From: an uncultured Lachnospiraceae bacterium
GTDB taxonomy: Bacteria > Bacillota > Clostridia > Lachnospirales > Lachnospiraceae
Assembly (NCBI GenBank): GCA_910588295.1
Contig: CAJUQO010000002.1
Location: forward strand, 77,659 to 141,658
Length of the DNA stretch: 64,000 nt
Direction of reading: 5' to 3'
The notes beneath the pieces were generated by a model, which saw only the letters and a program-made list of their open reading frames with translations, was not told the origin of the DNA and made no database searches. A program made the translations under genes and the position numbers. This document shows positions 23,955 through 33,648 of this stretch, piece by piece (position 1 is the stretch's first letter; each line of letters opens with the position of its first letter).

Positions 23955-25733
23955 TCACTCCTCATCGGTCAGAAACATCAGTTCATCCAGATATGTATCA
24001 TTAAAATCCGGGTCGGCGGCCAGTTCAAGGAACTCCACCTGTCGGATCAGCCCGTCGCAGCGGTCGTATTCTGCCTCGTTCAGCACGGCGATCTTGGCCC
24101 CCTCACCGGCCGCGTTACCGATCATACGGATCTTACCCGCCAGCTCCTGGGGGATCAGTCCGATCCGGCACGCGCTCTCGGCCTTCATATAATTTCCGAA
24201 AGCACCGGCAATCATAACATCCTCAATACCGGAAACCGGAATGCCCATTTTCCCGCACAGCAGGATCACGCCTGCGGCTATAGCCGCTTTGGCCTGCTGC
24301 ACCTCGCCGATATCTTTCTGGCTGATATAAACTTTTTCCGTGATAGAGAAAGCATTTTTGCCGCCAATCTTGATGATCCGATCTTTATTGGCCCGGGCAT
24401 ATTCGTTCTCCAGCTCGTCCGGATCCATCAGACGGCCTGTGTCCTCCAGAAATCCCTCATTCAGCAGCATGGCCACCACGTCCATCAGACCGGAGCCGCA
24501 GATACCGACGGCCTCGCCCCCGCCGATGGTGCTGTAGACCACCCGCCCTTCTTCCATATGAATATGATCCACAGCGCCGAGAGCTCCCCGCATACCGCAC
24601 TCGATCTTGGCTCCCTCAAAAGCCGGACCCGCGGCGGTGGAGCAAGTGATCATCCTGTCCTTATTGCCCAGCACCATCTCGCCGTTTGTGCCGATATCAA
24701 TCATCAGGGACATTTTGTCCCTGTGGTCAAAATCCGATGCCAGCAGACAGCCCACGGTATCGGCCCCCACAAAGCCTGCAATATTGGGCAGCATCAGTAC
24801 CTGCCCCTCCGGATGGATGAAAAGCTGCACCTCAGACGCTTTTAATAGTATACTCTCCCGTGAGGCCGGATTATAAGGGGCATGAACCAGGGAATCCGGA
24901 GAGATATTCAGGAACAGGTGGTTCATGCAGGTATTGCCCACAATGGCCACCTGCCAGATATCCGTCCGGCCGATCCCGCCCTTCTCGGCCAGCTCGCCCA
25001 GCATTTCGTCCAGGGCTCCGCGGATCACCCGGCTCATCTCATCGCCGCTCCCCGCTTTCAGCACATAATCGCTCCTGGCAATCACATCCGCGCCAAACTG
25101 GGACTGGGGATTCAGGCGGCTGGTTACGCACAGTTCCTTTCCGCCCGCCCCATCCAGCAGGTATCCCACCACCGAAGTGGTACCGATATCGAAGGCCGCC
25201 AGATAGAGCCTTTTGCCTGGTTCCGCCAACGCCAGCACTCTGTTTTTACACAGAACAGCCTCCCCCTCATAATCATGGGCTTCCATAAAGGCATAGACCC
25301 CGGAGATCACCGCCGGGGAGGCCGTAAACTCCTCCGCCTTCCTGCCTGTGGCCCGCTCCAGGGCCATCTTCAAAAGCTCCCACTCGGAATAGCTCTCACC
25401 CACCTTGCAGCGCTCCATCTTTATTGCCGTCCTCTGGATCATGGGCATTACCGGGATATCCCTCTCAATCCCCTCAGTCAGCAGGCTGTGGCCGGTGGCT
25501 TTCAGGGAGGTATCCACCTCCATATCGCAGTCCACATAAATCTGGCATGCCTTCTGCACCCCGTTATACTTCTTACTGCGAACCTTCACCAGACACTTCC
25601 CGCAGGTTCCTCTGCCTCCGCAGGGCGCATCCGGCGCTGCCTGAGCCCGGATCAGGGCCGCCAGCAGAGTCTCCGTATCCGCCGCCTGAAAATTCCGTCT
25701 TTCCTTTGTCAAGGTAATTATATGTTCGGCCAT
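23955..25733 (-). CDS. RACo-like reductive activator of corrinoid proteins (ASKHA ferredoxin)
   Basis: Reactivates Co(II) corrinoid proteins by ATP-dependent one-electron reduction. The 592-residue protein has an N-terminal plant-type [2Fe-2S] domain (PCGGRGTCGKCLVKV with a further Cys near ACQIYVDCD), a linker, and an ASKHA ATPase fold (AAFDIGTTSVVGYLLDG near 185, LMIDIGTNGEMVLG near 340, GICGSGLMDVVAMLL near 415, GAFGNYM near 520). It is first of the corrinoid cluster. No primary methyltransferase (MtaB, MttB or similar) is in the window. Confidence 0.92.
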   Translation of the reverse strand: MAEHIITLTKERRNFQAADTETLLAALIRAQAAPDAPCGGRGTCGKCLVKVRSKKYNGVQKACQIYVDCDMEVDTSLKATGHSLLTEGIERDIPVMPMIQRTAIKMERCKVGESYSEWELLKMALERATGRKAEEFTASPAVISGVYAFMEAHDYEGEAVLCKNRVLALAEPGKRLYLAAFDIGTTSVVGYLLDGAGGKELCVTSRLNPQSQFGADVIARSDYVLKAGSGDEMSRVIRGALDEMLGELAEKGGIGRTDIWQVAIVGNTCMNHLFLNISPDSLVHAPYNPASRESILLKASEVQLFIHPEGQVLMLPNIAGFVGADTVGCLLASDFDHRDKMSLMIDIGTNGEMVLGNKDRMITCSTAAGPAFEGAKIECGMRGALGAVDHIHMEEGRVVYSTIGGGEAVGICGSGLMDVVAMLLNEGFLEDTGRLMDPDELENEYARANKDRIIKIGGKNAFSITEKVYISQKDIGEVQQAKAAIAAGVILLCGKMGIPVSGIEDVMIAGAFGNYMKAESACRIGLIPQELAGKIRMIGNAAGEGAKIAVLNEAEYDRCDGLIRQVEFLELAADPDFNDTYLDELMFLTDEE

Positions 25734-25824
25734 GGTCTTCCTCCGTTTTTTGTTTATATTTTAACATGCTTTCCGCAATAATACTACGGCATTTGTACAA
25801 TTTTAGGCCGGTAAGTTTATGCAC

Positions 25825-25853
25825 AAAAAAAGCCGGCATAACCGACTTTTTTT
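25825..25853 (-). terminator. Bidirectional terminator between the RACo and GH13 genes
   Basis: AAAAAAGCCGG with CCGACTTTTTT around CATAA. It lies 11 nt beyond the GH13 stop codon. The single mismatch becomes a G-U pair in minus-strand RNA, so its main role is probably to end the leftward GH13 transcript. Confidence 0.85.
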
Positions 25854-25863
25854 GCCATCTATA

Positions 25864-27969
25864 TCATATGGGGGCCCGCCGCTGCCTCACCAGGATCATG
25901 GCCGACCGGGGCGCCATCTCCAGCGTAATCATACCCCCGATCACTTCATAATCCTCCTGCTCTATCGTATAACCGATGGCATGGGTATACAACACCCGCC
26001 GCATGCTGGTATTGCTGGTGCGGCTGATCCCCGCCTCCCATACGCCGATCTCCACCGTGACCGTCTCATTCCGGTTATTAACTGCCACCAGAATCTGCTC
26101 ATCCATCGTAAACCGGACATACTGAAGAATATTGTACTTCTCCTTCAACATTTTGATGGAACCGGTCTGCAAAGCTTTGTAGCTTTTGTGAATGCGGATC
26201 ACATCACGGTAATATCCGATCAGTTTCCGGTCCTCATGCCCCCAGGGATAGGTACGCCGGTTGTCCGGATCCGTATAGCCGCAGACGCCGGCCTCATCGC
26301 CATAATACAGCGTCGGCGCGCCGGGCCAGGTCATCTGCACCGCCACGGCAGCCCGCAGGACGGCCTTATTTACATTTTCCTCCGCTGACCGGGAGCCCAG
26401 ATGGGTCATGCGGCCCGCCCGGTGGTTTGTCCTGGTCAGGAAACGGGAGTGATCGTGATTGTCCAGCTCATTCATCGCCGTCTGCAGAGACGGATTGTAA
26501 AATGCAGACATATGATGACGCATGGCGCTGCAGAATGCCTCCGTGTTGCCCAGCATATCCACCCGGTAATCGTCGCTGTGCTTCTCCATTCCGGTAAAAA
26601 ACCAGGACACCGGTTCCATGAACGCATCGTAATTCATGACTGTATCCCACTCATCCCCCTGCATCCATGGCCTGGCATCGCCATAATGCTCCGCAAGGAT
26701 CAGCGCATGGGGGTTGGCCTCTTTGACCGCCCGCCGGAATTTCTTCCAGAACCGATGGTTATAATCTTCTCTGTAGCCCAGATCCGCCGCCACATCCAGA
26801 CGCCAGCCGTCCGCATTAAAAGGCGGGGACACCCATTTTTTCGCCACCTGGAGAATGTACTCCTCCAGCTTTTCGGACGCCTCGTAGTTCAGCTTGGGCA
26901 GCGTCTCATGCCCCCACCAGCCGTCATAAAACTCATTGTAGGGCCACTCATGTTCATTATTAAATTTGAAGAAAGACCTGTAGGGGCTGTCCGCCGACAC
27001 ATAGGCCCCCTTTTCATAGCCGTGCTGATGCTCGTAGAGCCGCTCTTTGTCCAGCCATTTATTAAAAGAACCACAGTGGTTGAACACGCCGTCCAGGATC
27101 AGCTTCATCCCCCGCTCATGGAGCTTTTCGATCAGCGTGATCAAAAGCTGGTTGCTGGCTTCCAGATTCTCCCTCTCCGTCACACGGGTGATATAGCGCC
27201 GGGCATTCTCATTACTCATCTCCCATTCTTCCAGATACCGTCCCTCATCCCGCACGATCTTTCCGAAATGGGGATCCACGTAGTCGTAATCCTGTATATC
27301 ATATTTATGATTGGAGGGCGATACAAAGATCGGATTCAGATACAGCACATCCACGCCCAGATCCTGCAGATAATCCAGCTTGTCAATAATCCCCTGCAGA
27401 TCGCCCCCATAAAAATTCTGCACATCCATGGCCTCGGGCACACTGTCCCAGTCCTCAACGCGCCGAACCTTCCGGCCCACATAATTATATTCGTTCGTCT
27501 GCACGTCGTTGGCAGGATCACCGTTATAGAATCTGTCCACAAAGATCTGGTAGAAAACCGCGCTCTTCGCCCAGTCCGGCGTATGAAATCCCGGCACAAT
27601 ACCGAAGGAGTACTGCTCCTGTAGATCCCGGGTCACCCCCAGCTTGTTATAATAGCATCGGATCTTTCCTGCGCATATCTCAAAATAATAAAGCACCTTC
27701 TCCCCGCCCACCGTGATATCCGTGGTGTAATAGTCAAATCCTTCCCGGGTTTCCAGCAGCGTCATATGCTGCCTGGTAGAACCGCTGATCAGGTATACAT
27801 CATCCACATTCCCTTTCAGGGTACGGAAACGTATCGTCACCGTCTGTCCTGGCTCCGGTTCCGCCGGTATGCGGAAATTCTCTGTCTCGTCACTGTAAAG
27901 TGCATAGCGGCTGAACAGCGGCCTCATATTATCAATATATTTCGTCTTCAATTCCGGAAACTGAACCAT
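25864..27969 (-). CDS. Glycoside hydrolase family 13 (neopullulanase/maltogenic amylase-like)
   Basis: A cytoplasmic alpha-glucan hydrolase of about 701 residues. An N-terminal CBM34-like beta domain (about 15-125) is followed by the barrel that starts PDWAKSAVFYQIFVDRFYNGDP. The catalytic residues are visible: Asp in DGWRLDVAADLG (about 400), Glu in ALILAEHYGDARPW (about 430) and Asp in NELDNHDHSRFLTR (about 505). No signal peptide, so it probably acts on imported maltodextrins or stored glycogen. I choose ATG 27969 (MVQFPELK) because GGAGG lies 5 nt before it; the frame is open to 28014. Confidence 0.9.
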   Translation of the reverse strand: MVQFPELKTKYIDNMRPLFSRYALYSDETENFRIPAEPEPGQTVTIRFRTLKGNVDDVYLISGSTRQHMTLLETREGFDYYTTDITVGGEKVLYYFEICAGKIRCYYNKLGVTRDLQEQYSFGIVPGFHTPDWAKSAVFYQIFVDRFYNGDPANDVQTNEYNYVGRKVRRVEDWDSVPEAMDVQNFYGGDLQGIIDKLDYLQDLGVDVLYLNPIFVSPSNHKYDIQDYDYVDPHFGKIVRDEGRYLEEWEMSNENARRYITRVTERENLEASNQLLITLIEKLHERGMKLILDGVFNHCGSFNKWLDKERLYEHQHGYEKGAYVSADSPYRSFFKFNNEHEWPYNEFYDGWWGHETLPKLNYEASEKLEEYILQVAKKWVSPPFNADGWRLDVAADLGYREDYNHRFWKKFRRAVKEANPHALILAEHYGDARPWMQGDEWDTVMNYDAFMEPVSWFFTGMEKHSDDYRVDMLGNTEAFCSAMRHHMSAFYNPSLQTAMNELDNHDHSRFLTRTNHRAGRMTHLGSRSAEENVNKAVLRAAVAVQMTWPGAPTLYYGDEAGVCGYTDPDNRRTYPWGHEDRKLIGYYRDVIRIHKSYKALQTGSIKMLKEKYNILQYVRFTMDEQILVAVNNRNETVTVEIGVWEAGISRTSNTSMRRVLYTHAIGYTIEQEDYEVIGGMITLEMAPRSAMILVRQRRAPI

Positions 27970-28092
27970 ATATTCCTCCATCAGCACACTTCCGTGCCCT
28001 TTTCTGCCCGTCAAAGACGGGTACTCCCATTTTATCTCACCCGCTCCCCCACTTCAAGCAATTTTTTGCCCATATTTTGTGTTATAGTAACT

Positions 28093-28125
28093 AAAAAGAC
28101 AGCTTCTGTTACAAAGCTGTCTTTT
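28093..28125 (-). terminator. Terminator downstream of ftsH
   Basis: AAAAGACAGCTT pairs with AAGCTGTCTTTT around a loop of about 9 nt, about 130 nt beyond the ftsH stop codon. It is the end of the leftward sporulation-tilS-hpt-ftsH run. Confidence 0.8.
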
Positions 28126-28254
28126 CGGAGAAGGTATCTCTCTTATGGGGTGTAGCAAAAACCATATAATGTATTGGGGGGTTTTTACGGATATCATTAT
28201 AGCCTGATACTCTATAAAAGTGTGCACAAACTTCACAAACTTTGCATTACATTT

Positions 28255-30096
28255 TTATCCATTATCACCAACAGGCTGAAGCTCCTTTACAAAAAGCGCC
28301 TCAAACTCTTCCCGTCCGATCTTCTCTTTAGCCAGCAGCAGCTCTGTACAGCGATGAAGGACATCTTCATACTTGCCCACAATCTCTTTCGCTTTAACAT
28401 AACACTGTCCGATGATTTCTCTCACTTCAGAATCAATGGACGCGGCCGTCTCCTCGCTGAACCCTCTGTCATGAGCCAGATCACGTCCGATGAACACCTC
28501 ACTAGAATCGTCACCATAAGCCACCAGCCCCATTTTCGAGGACATGCCGTAGCGGGTTACCATAGCTTTGGCAATGGAGGTTGCCTGCTTGATATCCTGG
28601 GAAGCGCCGGTGGTGATATCGTCAAAGATCAGTTCCTCGGCCACACGGCCGCCCAGGCAGACCATGATATGCTGCATCATTTTTCCGCGGGTATTGAACA
28701 TCTCATCATTCTCCGGCAGGGGCATCGTATAACCGGCAGCCCCCATTCCGGTGGGGATAATGGAAATCGTATAAACCGGCTCCATATCCGGCAATACATG
28801 AAACAGGATCGCATGGCCGGTCTCATGGTAGGCGGTGATCCGTTTCTCCTTATCGGAGATCACTTTACTGCGCTTTTCCGTACCGATTCCTACCTTAATA
28901 AATGCGGTTTTGATATCACCCTGGTTCAAATAGACCCGTTCATCCTTAGCCGCATGGATAGCCGCCTCATTGAGCAGGTTCTCCAGCTCCGCGCCGGTGA
29001 AGCCCGCCGTGGTCTGGGCGATCTGCTTCAAGTCCACATCATCCGCCAGAGGCTTTCCTTTGGCATGAACCCGCAGGATCTCCTCGCGGCCCTTCACATC
29101 CGGCACTCCCACCGCCACCTGGCGGTCAAAACGCCCCGGGCGCAGGATAGCCGGATCCAGAATATCCACCCGGTTGGTGGCCGCCATGACGATGATGCCT
29201 TCATTGACACCGAAACCGTCCATTTCCACAAGGAGCTGGTTCAGCGTCTGCTCACGCTCGTCATGGCCGCCGCCCATACCGGTGCCGCGGCGGCGGGCCA
29301 CCGCGTCAATCTCGTCGATAAAGATAATACAGGGACTGTGCTTCTTGCCCTCCTCAAAAAGATCGCGGACACGTGAAGCGCCCACACCCACAAACATCTC
29401 TACAAAATCCGAACCGGAGATACTGAAGAAAGGCACCCCGGCCTCCCCGGCCACAGCCTTGGCCATCAGCGTCTTACCCGTTCCCGGAGATCCCACCAAA
29501 AGTACGCCTTTGGGAATCCGGGCGCCTACGCGGGTATATTTTTGAGGGCTTTTCAGAAAATCTACAATCTCTCTCAGGTCTTCCTTCTCCTCATCCAGAC
29601 CCGCTACGTCGGCAAATGTCACCTTTTTATCCTTTTCATCAGAAAGCCTTGCCCGGCTTCTGCCGAAATTCATCATTTTAGCATTGCTTCCTCCGCCGCC
29701 CATGGAGCGGTTCATAAAAAGCATCACCACCAGCACCACGGCCAGCGACAGCATTACAGGCAGCAGCACATTCATCATAACGCTGTCCTTCGGCACATCC
29801 TCCACCACGTAGGCCACATGTTTATCACGTAAAAGCTGTTCGATCTCTGCCACGTCACTGACACAGAAAGAGCCCTCCTCTCCGCCCGTCAGCGCCACAT
29901 GTACCTGGCCCGTCGGAACCTGCTTATTCTGCTCAATGACAGCCTTCCCAATCCTCGATTCATTCAGGTCATTCACAAACTGCTGATAGGTATACCCTGT
30001 ATTTGTCGAAAGGCTCGTGGACAAATACATAAACAGCCCGACCAAAAAAATAGAGATTAAAAAGTATATACCGAAACCTCTTGATTGTTTTCCCAC
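28255..30096 (-). CDS. ftsH: ATP-dependent zinc metalloprotease FtsH
   Basis: A membrane-anchored AAA+ protease for quality control of membrane and short-lived proteins. The 613-residue protein has two N-terminal spans (about 9-27 and 105-128) flanking a small external domain, then the AAA module with Walker A GSPGTGKTLMAKAV (near 204), Walker B CIIFIDEIDAVARRR, the SRH region, and the zinc site HETGH near 425. It is last in the conserved spoIIE-tilS-hpt-ftsH order. Confidence 0.96.
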   Translation of the reverse strand: MGKQSRGFGIYFLISIFLVGLFMYLSTSLSTNTGYTYQQFVNDLNESRIGKAVIEQNKQVPTGQVHVALTGGEEGSFCVSDVAEIEQLLRDKHVAYVVEDVPKDSVMMNVLLPVMLSLAVVLVVMLFMNRSMGGGGSNAKMMNFGRSRARLSDEKDKKVTFADVAGLDEEKEDLREIVDFLKSPQKYTRVGARIPKGVLLVGSPGTGKTLMAKAVAGEAGVPFFSISGSDFVEMFVGVGASRVRDLFEEGKKHSPCIIFIDEIDAVARRRGTGMGGGHDEREQTLNQLLVEMDGFGVNEGIIVMAATNRVDILDPAILRPGRFDRQVAVGVPDVKGREEILRVHAKGKPLADDVDLKQIAQTTAGFTGAELENLLNEAAIHAAKDERVYLNQGDIKTAFIKVGIGTEKRSKVISDKEKRITAYHETGHAILFHVLPDMEPVYTISIIPTGMGAAGYTMPLPENDEMFNTRGKMMQHIMVCLGGRVAEELIFDDITTGASQDIKQATSIAKAMVTRYGMSSKMGLVAYGDDSSEVFIGRDLAHDRGFSEETAASIDSEVREIIGQCYVKAKEIVGKYEDVLHRCTELLLAKEKIGREEFEALFVKELQPVGDNG

Positions 30097-30126
30097 TGAA
30101 TTGCTACTCCTTTATGATTTGTAAAA

Positions 30127-30651
30127 TTATTCCGGCTGCAATATGCCGATATAAGGAAGATTGCGGTATTTCTGGGCATAATCCAGGCCGAAGCCCACCA
30201 CAAACTCGTCCGGAATATTGAAACAGACATAATCCGCCTTCACATCCGTAATCCTTCTCTCCGGCTTATCCAGCATACAGCACAGGCGCATACTTGCCGG
30301 ATGGCGGTCCTGAAGAACTTTCATCAGGTAACTGAGGGTGCGCCCTGTATCCACGATATCCTCCACGATCAACACATCCCTGTCCTGCAGCGGTTCGTCC
30401 AGATCCTTGACGATCTTGACCACGCCCGAAGATTTGGTGCTGTTGCCATAGCTGGAAACCGACATAAAGTCCATGGTCACCGGCATGGTAAGACGCTTGG
30501 CAAGCTCACAGGAAAAAAACACGCTGCCCTTTAATATACCTACCAGATGGATGCATTTCCCCTCATAATCCCGATTAATGACGGCTGCCAGCTCATCCAG
30601 TTTCCTGTCCACTTGATCTTCACTCAACAATACAGAAATCTTATCACTCAT
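30127..30651 (-). CDS. hpt: Hypoxanthine phosphoribosyltransferase
   Basis: Purine salvage enzyme joining hypoxanthine or guanine to PRPP. The protein of 174 residues has the PRPP loop VLIVEDIVDTGRTLSYL and the base-binding C-terminal DEFVVGFGLDYAQKYRNLPY. ATG 30651 (MSDKISVLL) overlaps the tilS stop by 8 nt and has AGGAG about 9 nt upstream; the frame is open to 30675 inside tilS. Confidence 0.95.
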   Translation of the reverse strand: MSDKISVLLSEDQVDRKLDELAAVINRDYEGKCIHLVGILKGSVFFSCELAKRLTMPVTMDFMSVSSYGNSTKSSGVVKIVKDLDEPLQDRDVLIVEDIVDTGRTLSYLMKVLQDRHPASMRLCCMLDKPERRITDVKADYVCFNIPDEFVVGFGLDYAQKYRNLPYIGILQPE

Positions 30652-32068
30652 TCTCTTCATCTCCTGTAAATTCAATTTCTAAGACCCTTCTGGTGCTCCC
30701 GGTGACCTGGCAGGCGGCGCCCATGCGTTCCCCAATGACCCACAGGATCTCGCTGCCCTCGGCCAACAGCCATAGTCCGTCTCTTTTGTGTCGGGGAATT
30801 TTACAGTCAATCAGAAAATCCTTCAATTTCTTATGATGCCCCGCAGCGTCAATCGCTATTCTGTCGCCGGGCCTGCGCTTCCGCAAAACAAGGTTATCAG
30901 ATATTTTATCACAATCCAGCCACTTCGTATACTTTTTTCGCGGAAAATTCATGGGATTTTCCTGTAAAATCCTGAGATTGAGACGTTTTCCGCCCACACA
31001 AAAGGTACCCGGGGCTGTAAGGGGGATGCACAGGCCGGCATTTTCTTTGCACGCTTGGTTCGAAAAAGCTGCTGTAGGCTGTCCGGCCGCCCCCCTGTCC
31101 GCAGACAGGATCACCAGACGCCCCGCCTCCTTCCGGGCTTGCGCACCGCAGGGCAGATCCGCCTGCCGCCCGCAGGAACCCGAAAGAAGATCCGCCAGAA
31201 TCTTTACATGATCCGCCGACAGATCACGGGCCGTCCCGGCCGCCTCCAGCAGGACGCGGTATAATATCCTACGCCCCAGGAAGGGCGCCTCATCCAGAAG
31301 CCGTTCCGATACTGCCCAACCACTTCCGACCGCTTCCACATATCGGGGGTACAGCTGTTTCTCCACCCCCGCCACATATTCTTCCGCTTCCTGAAACTCC
31401 AGGGCCGCTGCCGCCAGATGAGCCGCCGCGCCACAATTAATATTGCTCTCTAAAAGGGGAAGCACCTGCTGCCGGATGCAATTCCTTGCAAAATTAGTTT
31501 CCGCATTCGTCTCGTCCTCGCACCAGGAAATGCCCCGCTGCGTCAAATACTGTTCAATCTCCTGACGGCCCATACAAAGCAAAGGGCGGATCACACGGCC
31601 ATTCACCGGCCGGATCCCCCCGGCCCCTTTCAGGCTGCTGCCTCTGGCCAGCCGAAACAGCACCGTCTCCGCCTGGTCATCCCGGTGATGGGCGACTGCC
31701 ACATAATCCCCGCCCCACCTGCCGCGCCACTGTTCAAACCGAAGGTAACGGATATCCCGCCCCGCCTCCTCCACGCTCTTCCCCTGTTCCCGGGCCAGCC
31801 GCCCCACCTGCTCATGGTATACCCGGCAGGGCACCTGCCTTTCCGCACAGAACCTTTTCACAAAAGCTTCATCCCGGTCAGCACTCTCCCCCCGCAGCCC
31901 ATGGTGCACATGCACAACAGAGATCCCCAGACGCCAGTCGCTGCGCATATCACATAATATATCCAGCAAACACAGGGAATCCGGCCCTCCGGATACCCCC
32001 GCCACGATCCGGCTCCCGGCCTTTAGCATACGATGCTCCCTGACAAACGCCTCCACCCGTTTTCTCAT
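30644..32068 (-). CDS. tilS: tRNA(Ile)-lysidine synthase
   Basis: Converts C34 of tRNA-Ile(CAU) to lysidine so that it reads AUA; essential. The 474-residue protein has the PP-loop VAGVSGGPDSLCLLDI (near 22-36), HVHHGLRGESADRDEAF, the mid domain, and a C-terminal substrate domain ending VLRKRRPGDRIAID...KDFLIDCKIPRHKRDGLWLL. It overlaps hpt downstream and follows the spoIIE-like gene upstream by about 20 nt. Confidence 0.95.
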   Translation of the reverse strand: MRKRVEAFVREHRMLKAGSRIVAGVSGGPDSLCLLDILCDMRSDWRLGISVVHVHHGLRGESADRDEAFVKRFCAERQVPCRVYHEQVGRLAREQGKSVEEAGRDIRYLRFEQWRGRWGGDYVAVAHHRDDQAETVLFRLARGSSLKGAGGIRPVNGRVIRPLLCMGRQEIEQYLTQRGISWCEDETNAETNFARNCIRQQVLPLLESNINCGAAAHLAAAALEFQEAEEYVAGVEKQLYPRYVEAVGSGWAVSERLLDEAPFLGRRILYRVLLEAAGTARDLSADHVKILADLLSGSCGRQADLPCGAQARKEAGRLVILSADRGAAGQPTAAFSNQACKENAGLCIPLTAPGTFCVGGKRLNLRILQENPMNFPRKKYTKWLDCDKISDNLVLRKRRPGDRIAIDAAGHHKKLKDFLIDCKIPRHKRDGLWLLAEGSEILWVIGERMGAACQVTGSTRRVLEIEFTGDEENE

Positions 32069-32087
32069 TCAAATCTCCTGTTTTTTC

Positions 32088-33560
32088 CTATTTCTGCCAC
32101 ATCCCTGCCACCAGCACCGTCATATCATCGGCAGCGGCAAACTGACACAGATTCAGCACCTTCTCCAGTATGCGGCGGCTCAGTTCCGCCGGCGTGCCGC
32201 CCGTGGTATGTAGAATAATCTCCTGCATCAGTGAAGTCTGCCGTTCCGGGGGCAGGGCCTCCAGCACGCCGTCCGTGACCATGACCACATAGTTACCGGG
32301 AAAAAGCTTTTTGCGGGTCTTCTCATAATCCGACTGCATCTGCAGCCCCGGGGCCATGCCCGGCAGACTGACGCACTCCACATACTGCTCCCGGAAAATG
32401 AAGGAAGCACAGGCTCCTGCCTTCAAAAACTCGCACATCCCCGTGTAAAGGTTTACCTGGCAGATATCCATGGTAGCATAAGATTCATCGTCACACTTGA
32501 TCAGGGCGGCCGTATTGATCATGTGGAAAGCCGTTTCTTTAGTAAAACCACATTCCACAAGCTCTTCTAGAAGGTTCAGCACATGTTCGCTGGTCTGCTT
32601 GGCCATGGGCCCGGAGCCCATACCGTCGGACAGACACAAAAAGGTCTGTCCCTGCCCCTGCAGTACGCCATAGCTGTCCCCGCATACGGTTTCGCCGTCT
32701 TTCATCCGACGGGAAACTCCGTACAAAAGCTCGTAGCTCACATCCTCCGTAAACGCGAAAAGCTGGTATTTTTCCCCCGCGAACAGCTTCTGATTCTTTT
32801 CCGGCACCAGTTTCCGGCTCATCAGCCCGGACAGCGCCCTGGCAATATCTTGGGTGGACACAGTCCTGCCGTTTTTCGTCCGCATAGAAACAAACAGCCG
32901 TATCCTGTGATCTCCCTGCTCACAAAGCCAGGCCTGTCCTGTCACTAGGCCATGGCGGTAGGCATAGCCCCTGAGCCGTTTCATCTGGTTTTCCGTAAGC
33001 GGCTGAAACTGTTTAATCTCTCTGGCTGTCTGCCGCATCATGTGGGAGATCTCCCGGAGCTGCATGGCCGAGGACAGACGCACATCCACCATACGCTGCC
33101 GCCAGAAATTTTCCCGGTAGTGTTCCCGGACGCAGAGTTCCAGGATACCCGCAGTCTCCCGTCCCCGGCTGCAAAAACCCAGCCACTCACCCATATGACT
33201 TTCAAACTGTTCCCTCTGCCCGTCAGAAAGAAGTCGGGCCATCTCCTCGATACATGCCTGTCTGCGTTGCATCCCGGACTGCTCACAAGCCGCAAGATAA
33301 CCGCAGTCGCGACAATTTTTTTTATAGAACCTGTCCCAAATCTGTTTCTCCGTCTGCCCCTCCCGGATACTCCCTGTGGGGGGCAGTTCGTAAAAGGCGT
33401 CTGCCAGGCTGTGAAAGGCCTCCGCCTTCAGCTGGATATCTCTGTCCTGAGGAACCTCCCTGACCCATAGCTGTCCCCGTTTACCTAAAACAGATTTTGC
33501 CATGTCCCGGGCGATCAGTAGTGCACCTGCCGCGAGCATGGCAAAGAATAGCTGCTGCAT
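32088..33560 (-). CDS. SpoIIE-like PP2C phosphatase, short form
   Basis: A 490-residue protein whose C-terminal 230 residues are a PP2C phosphatase of the SpoIIE type (GDSYGVLQGQGQTFLCLSDGMGSGPMA; metal-binding Asp in SDGMGSG and VMVTDGVLE, end ADDMTVLV). In Bacillus SpoIIE dephosphorylates SpoIIAA to activate sigma-F in the forespore. Here there is only one possible N-terminal membrane segment (about residues 2-18) rather than the ten spans of the ~820-residue Bacillus form. A Cys-rich patch (NCRDCGYLAAC) is near 85. Its place before tilS-hpt-ftsH matches spoIIE synteny. Confidence 0.88.
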   Translation of the reverse strand: MQQLFFAMLAAGALLIARDMAKSVLGKRGQLWVREVPQDRDIQLKAEAFHSLADAFYELPPTGSIREGQTEKQIWDRFYKKNCRDCGYLAACEQSGMQRRQACIEEMARLLSDGQREQFESHMGEWLGFCSRGRETAGILELCVREHYRENFWRQRMVDVRLSSAMQLREISHMMRQTAREIKQFQPLTENQMKRLRGYAYRHGLVTGQAWLCEQGDHRIRLFVSMRTKNGRTVSTQDIARALSGLMSRKLVPEKNQKLFAGEKYQLFAFTEDVSYELLYGVSRRMKDGETVCGDSYGVLQGQGQTFLCLSDGMGSGPMAKQTSEHVLNLLEELVECGFTKETAFHMINTAALIKCDDESYATMDICQVNLYTGMCEFLKAGACASFIFREQYVECVSLPGMAPGLQMQSDYEKTRKKLFPGNYVVMVTDGVLEALPPERQTSLMQEIILHTTGGTPAELSRRILEKVLNLCQFAAADDMTVLVAGMWQK

Positions 33561-33648
33561 AATATCGACCCCCTGTTGGTTAATCAGGGCTATTATACAC
33601 GGGACTATCTGAAAAAACTGTCAAAATCAAGTGGCGAATCCCAGAATC

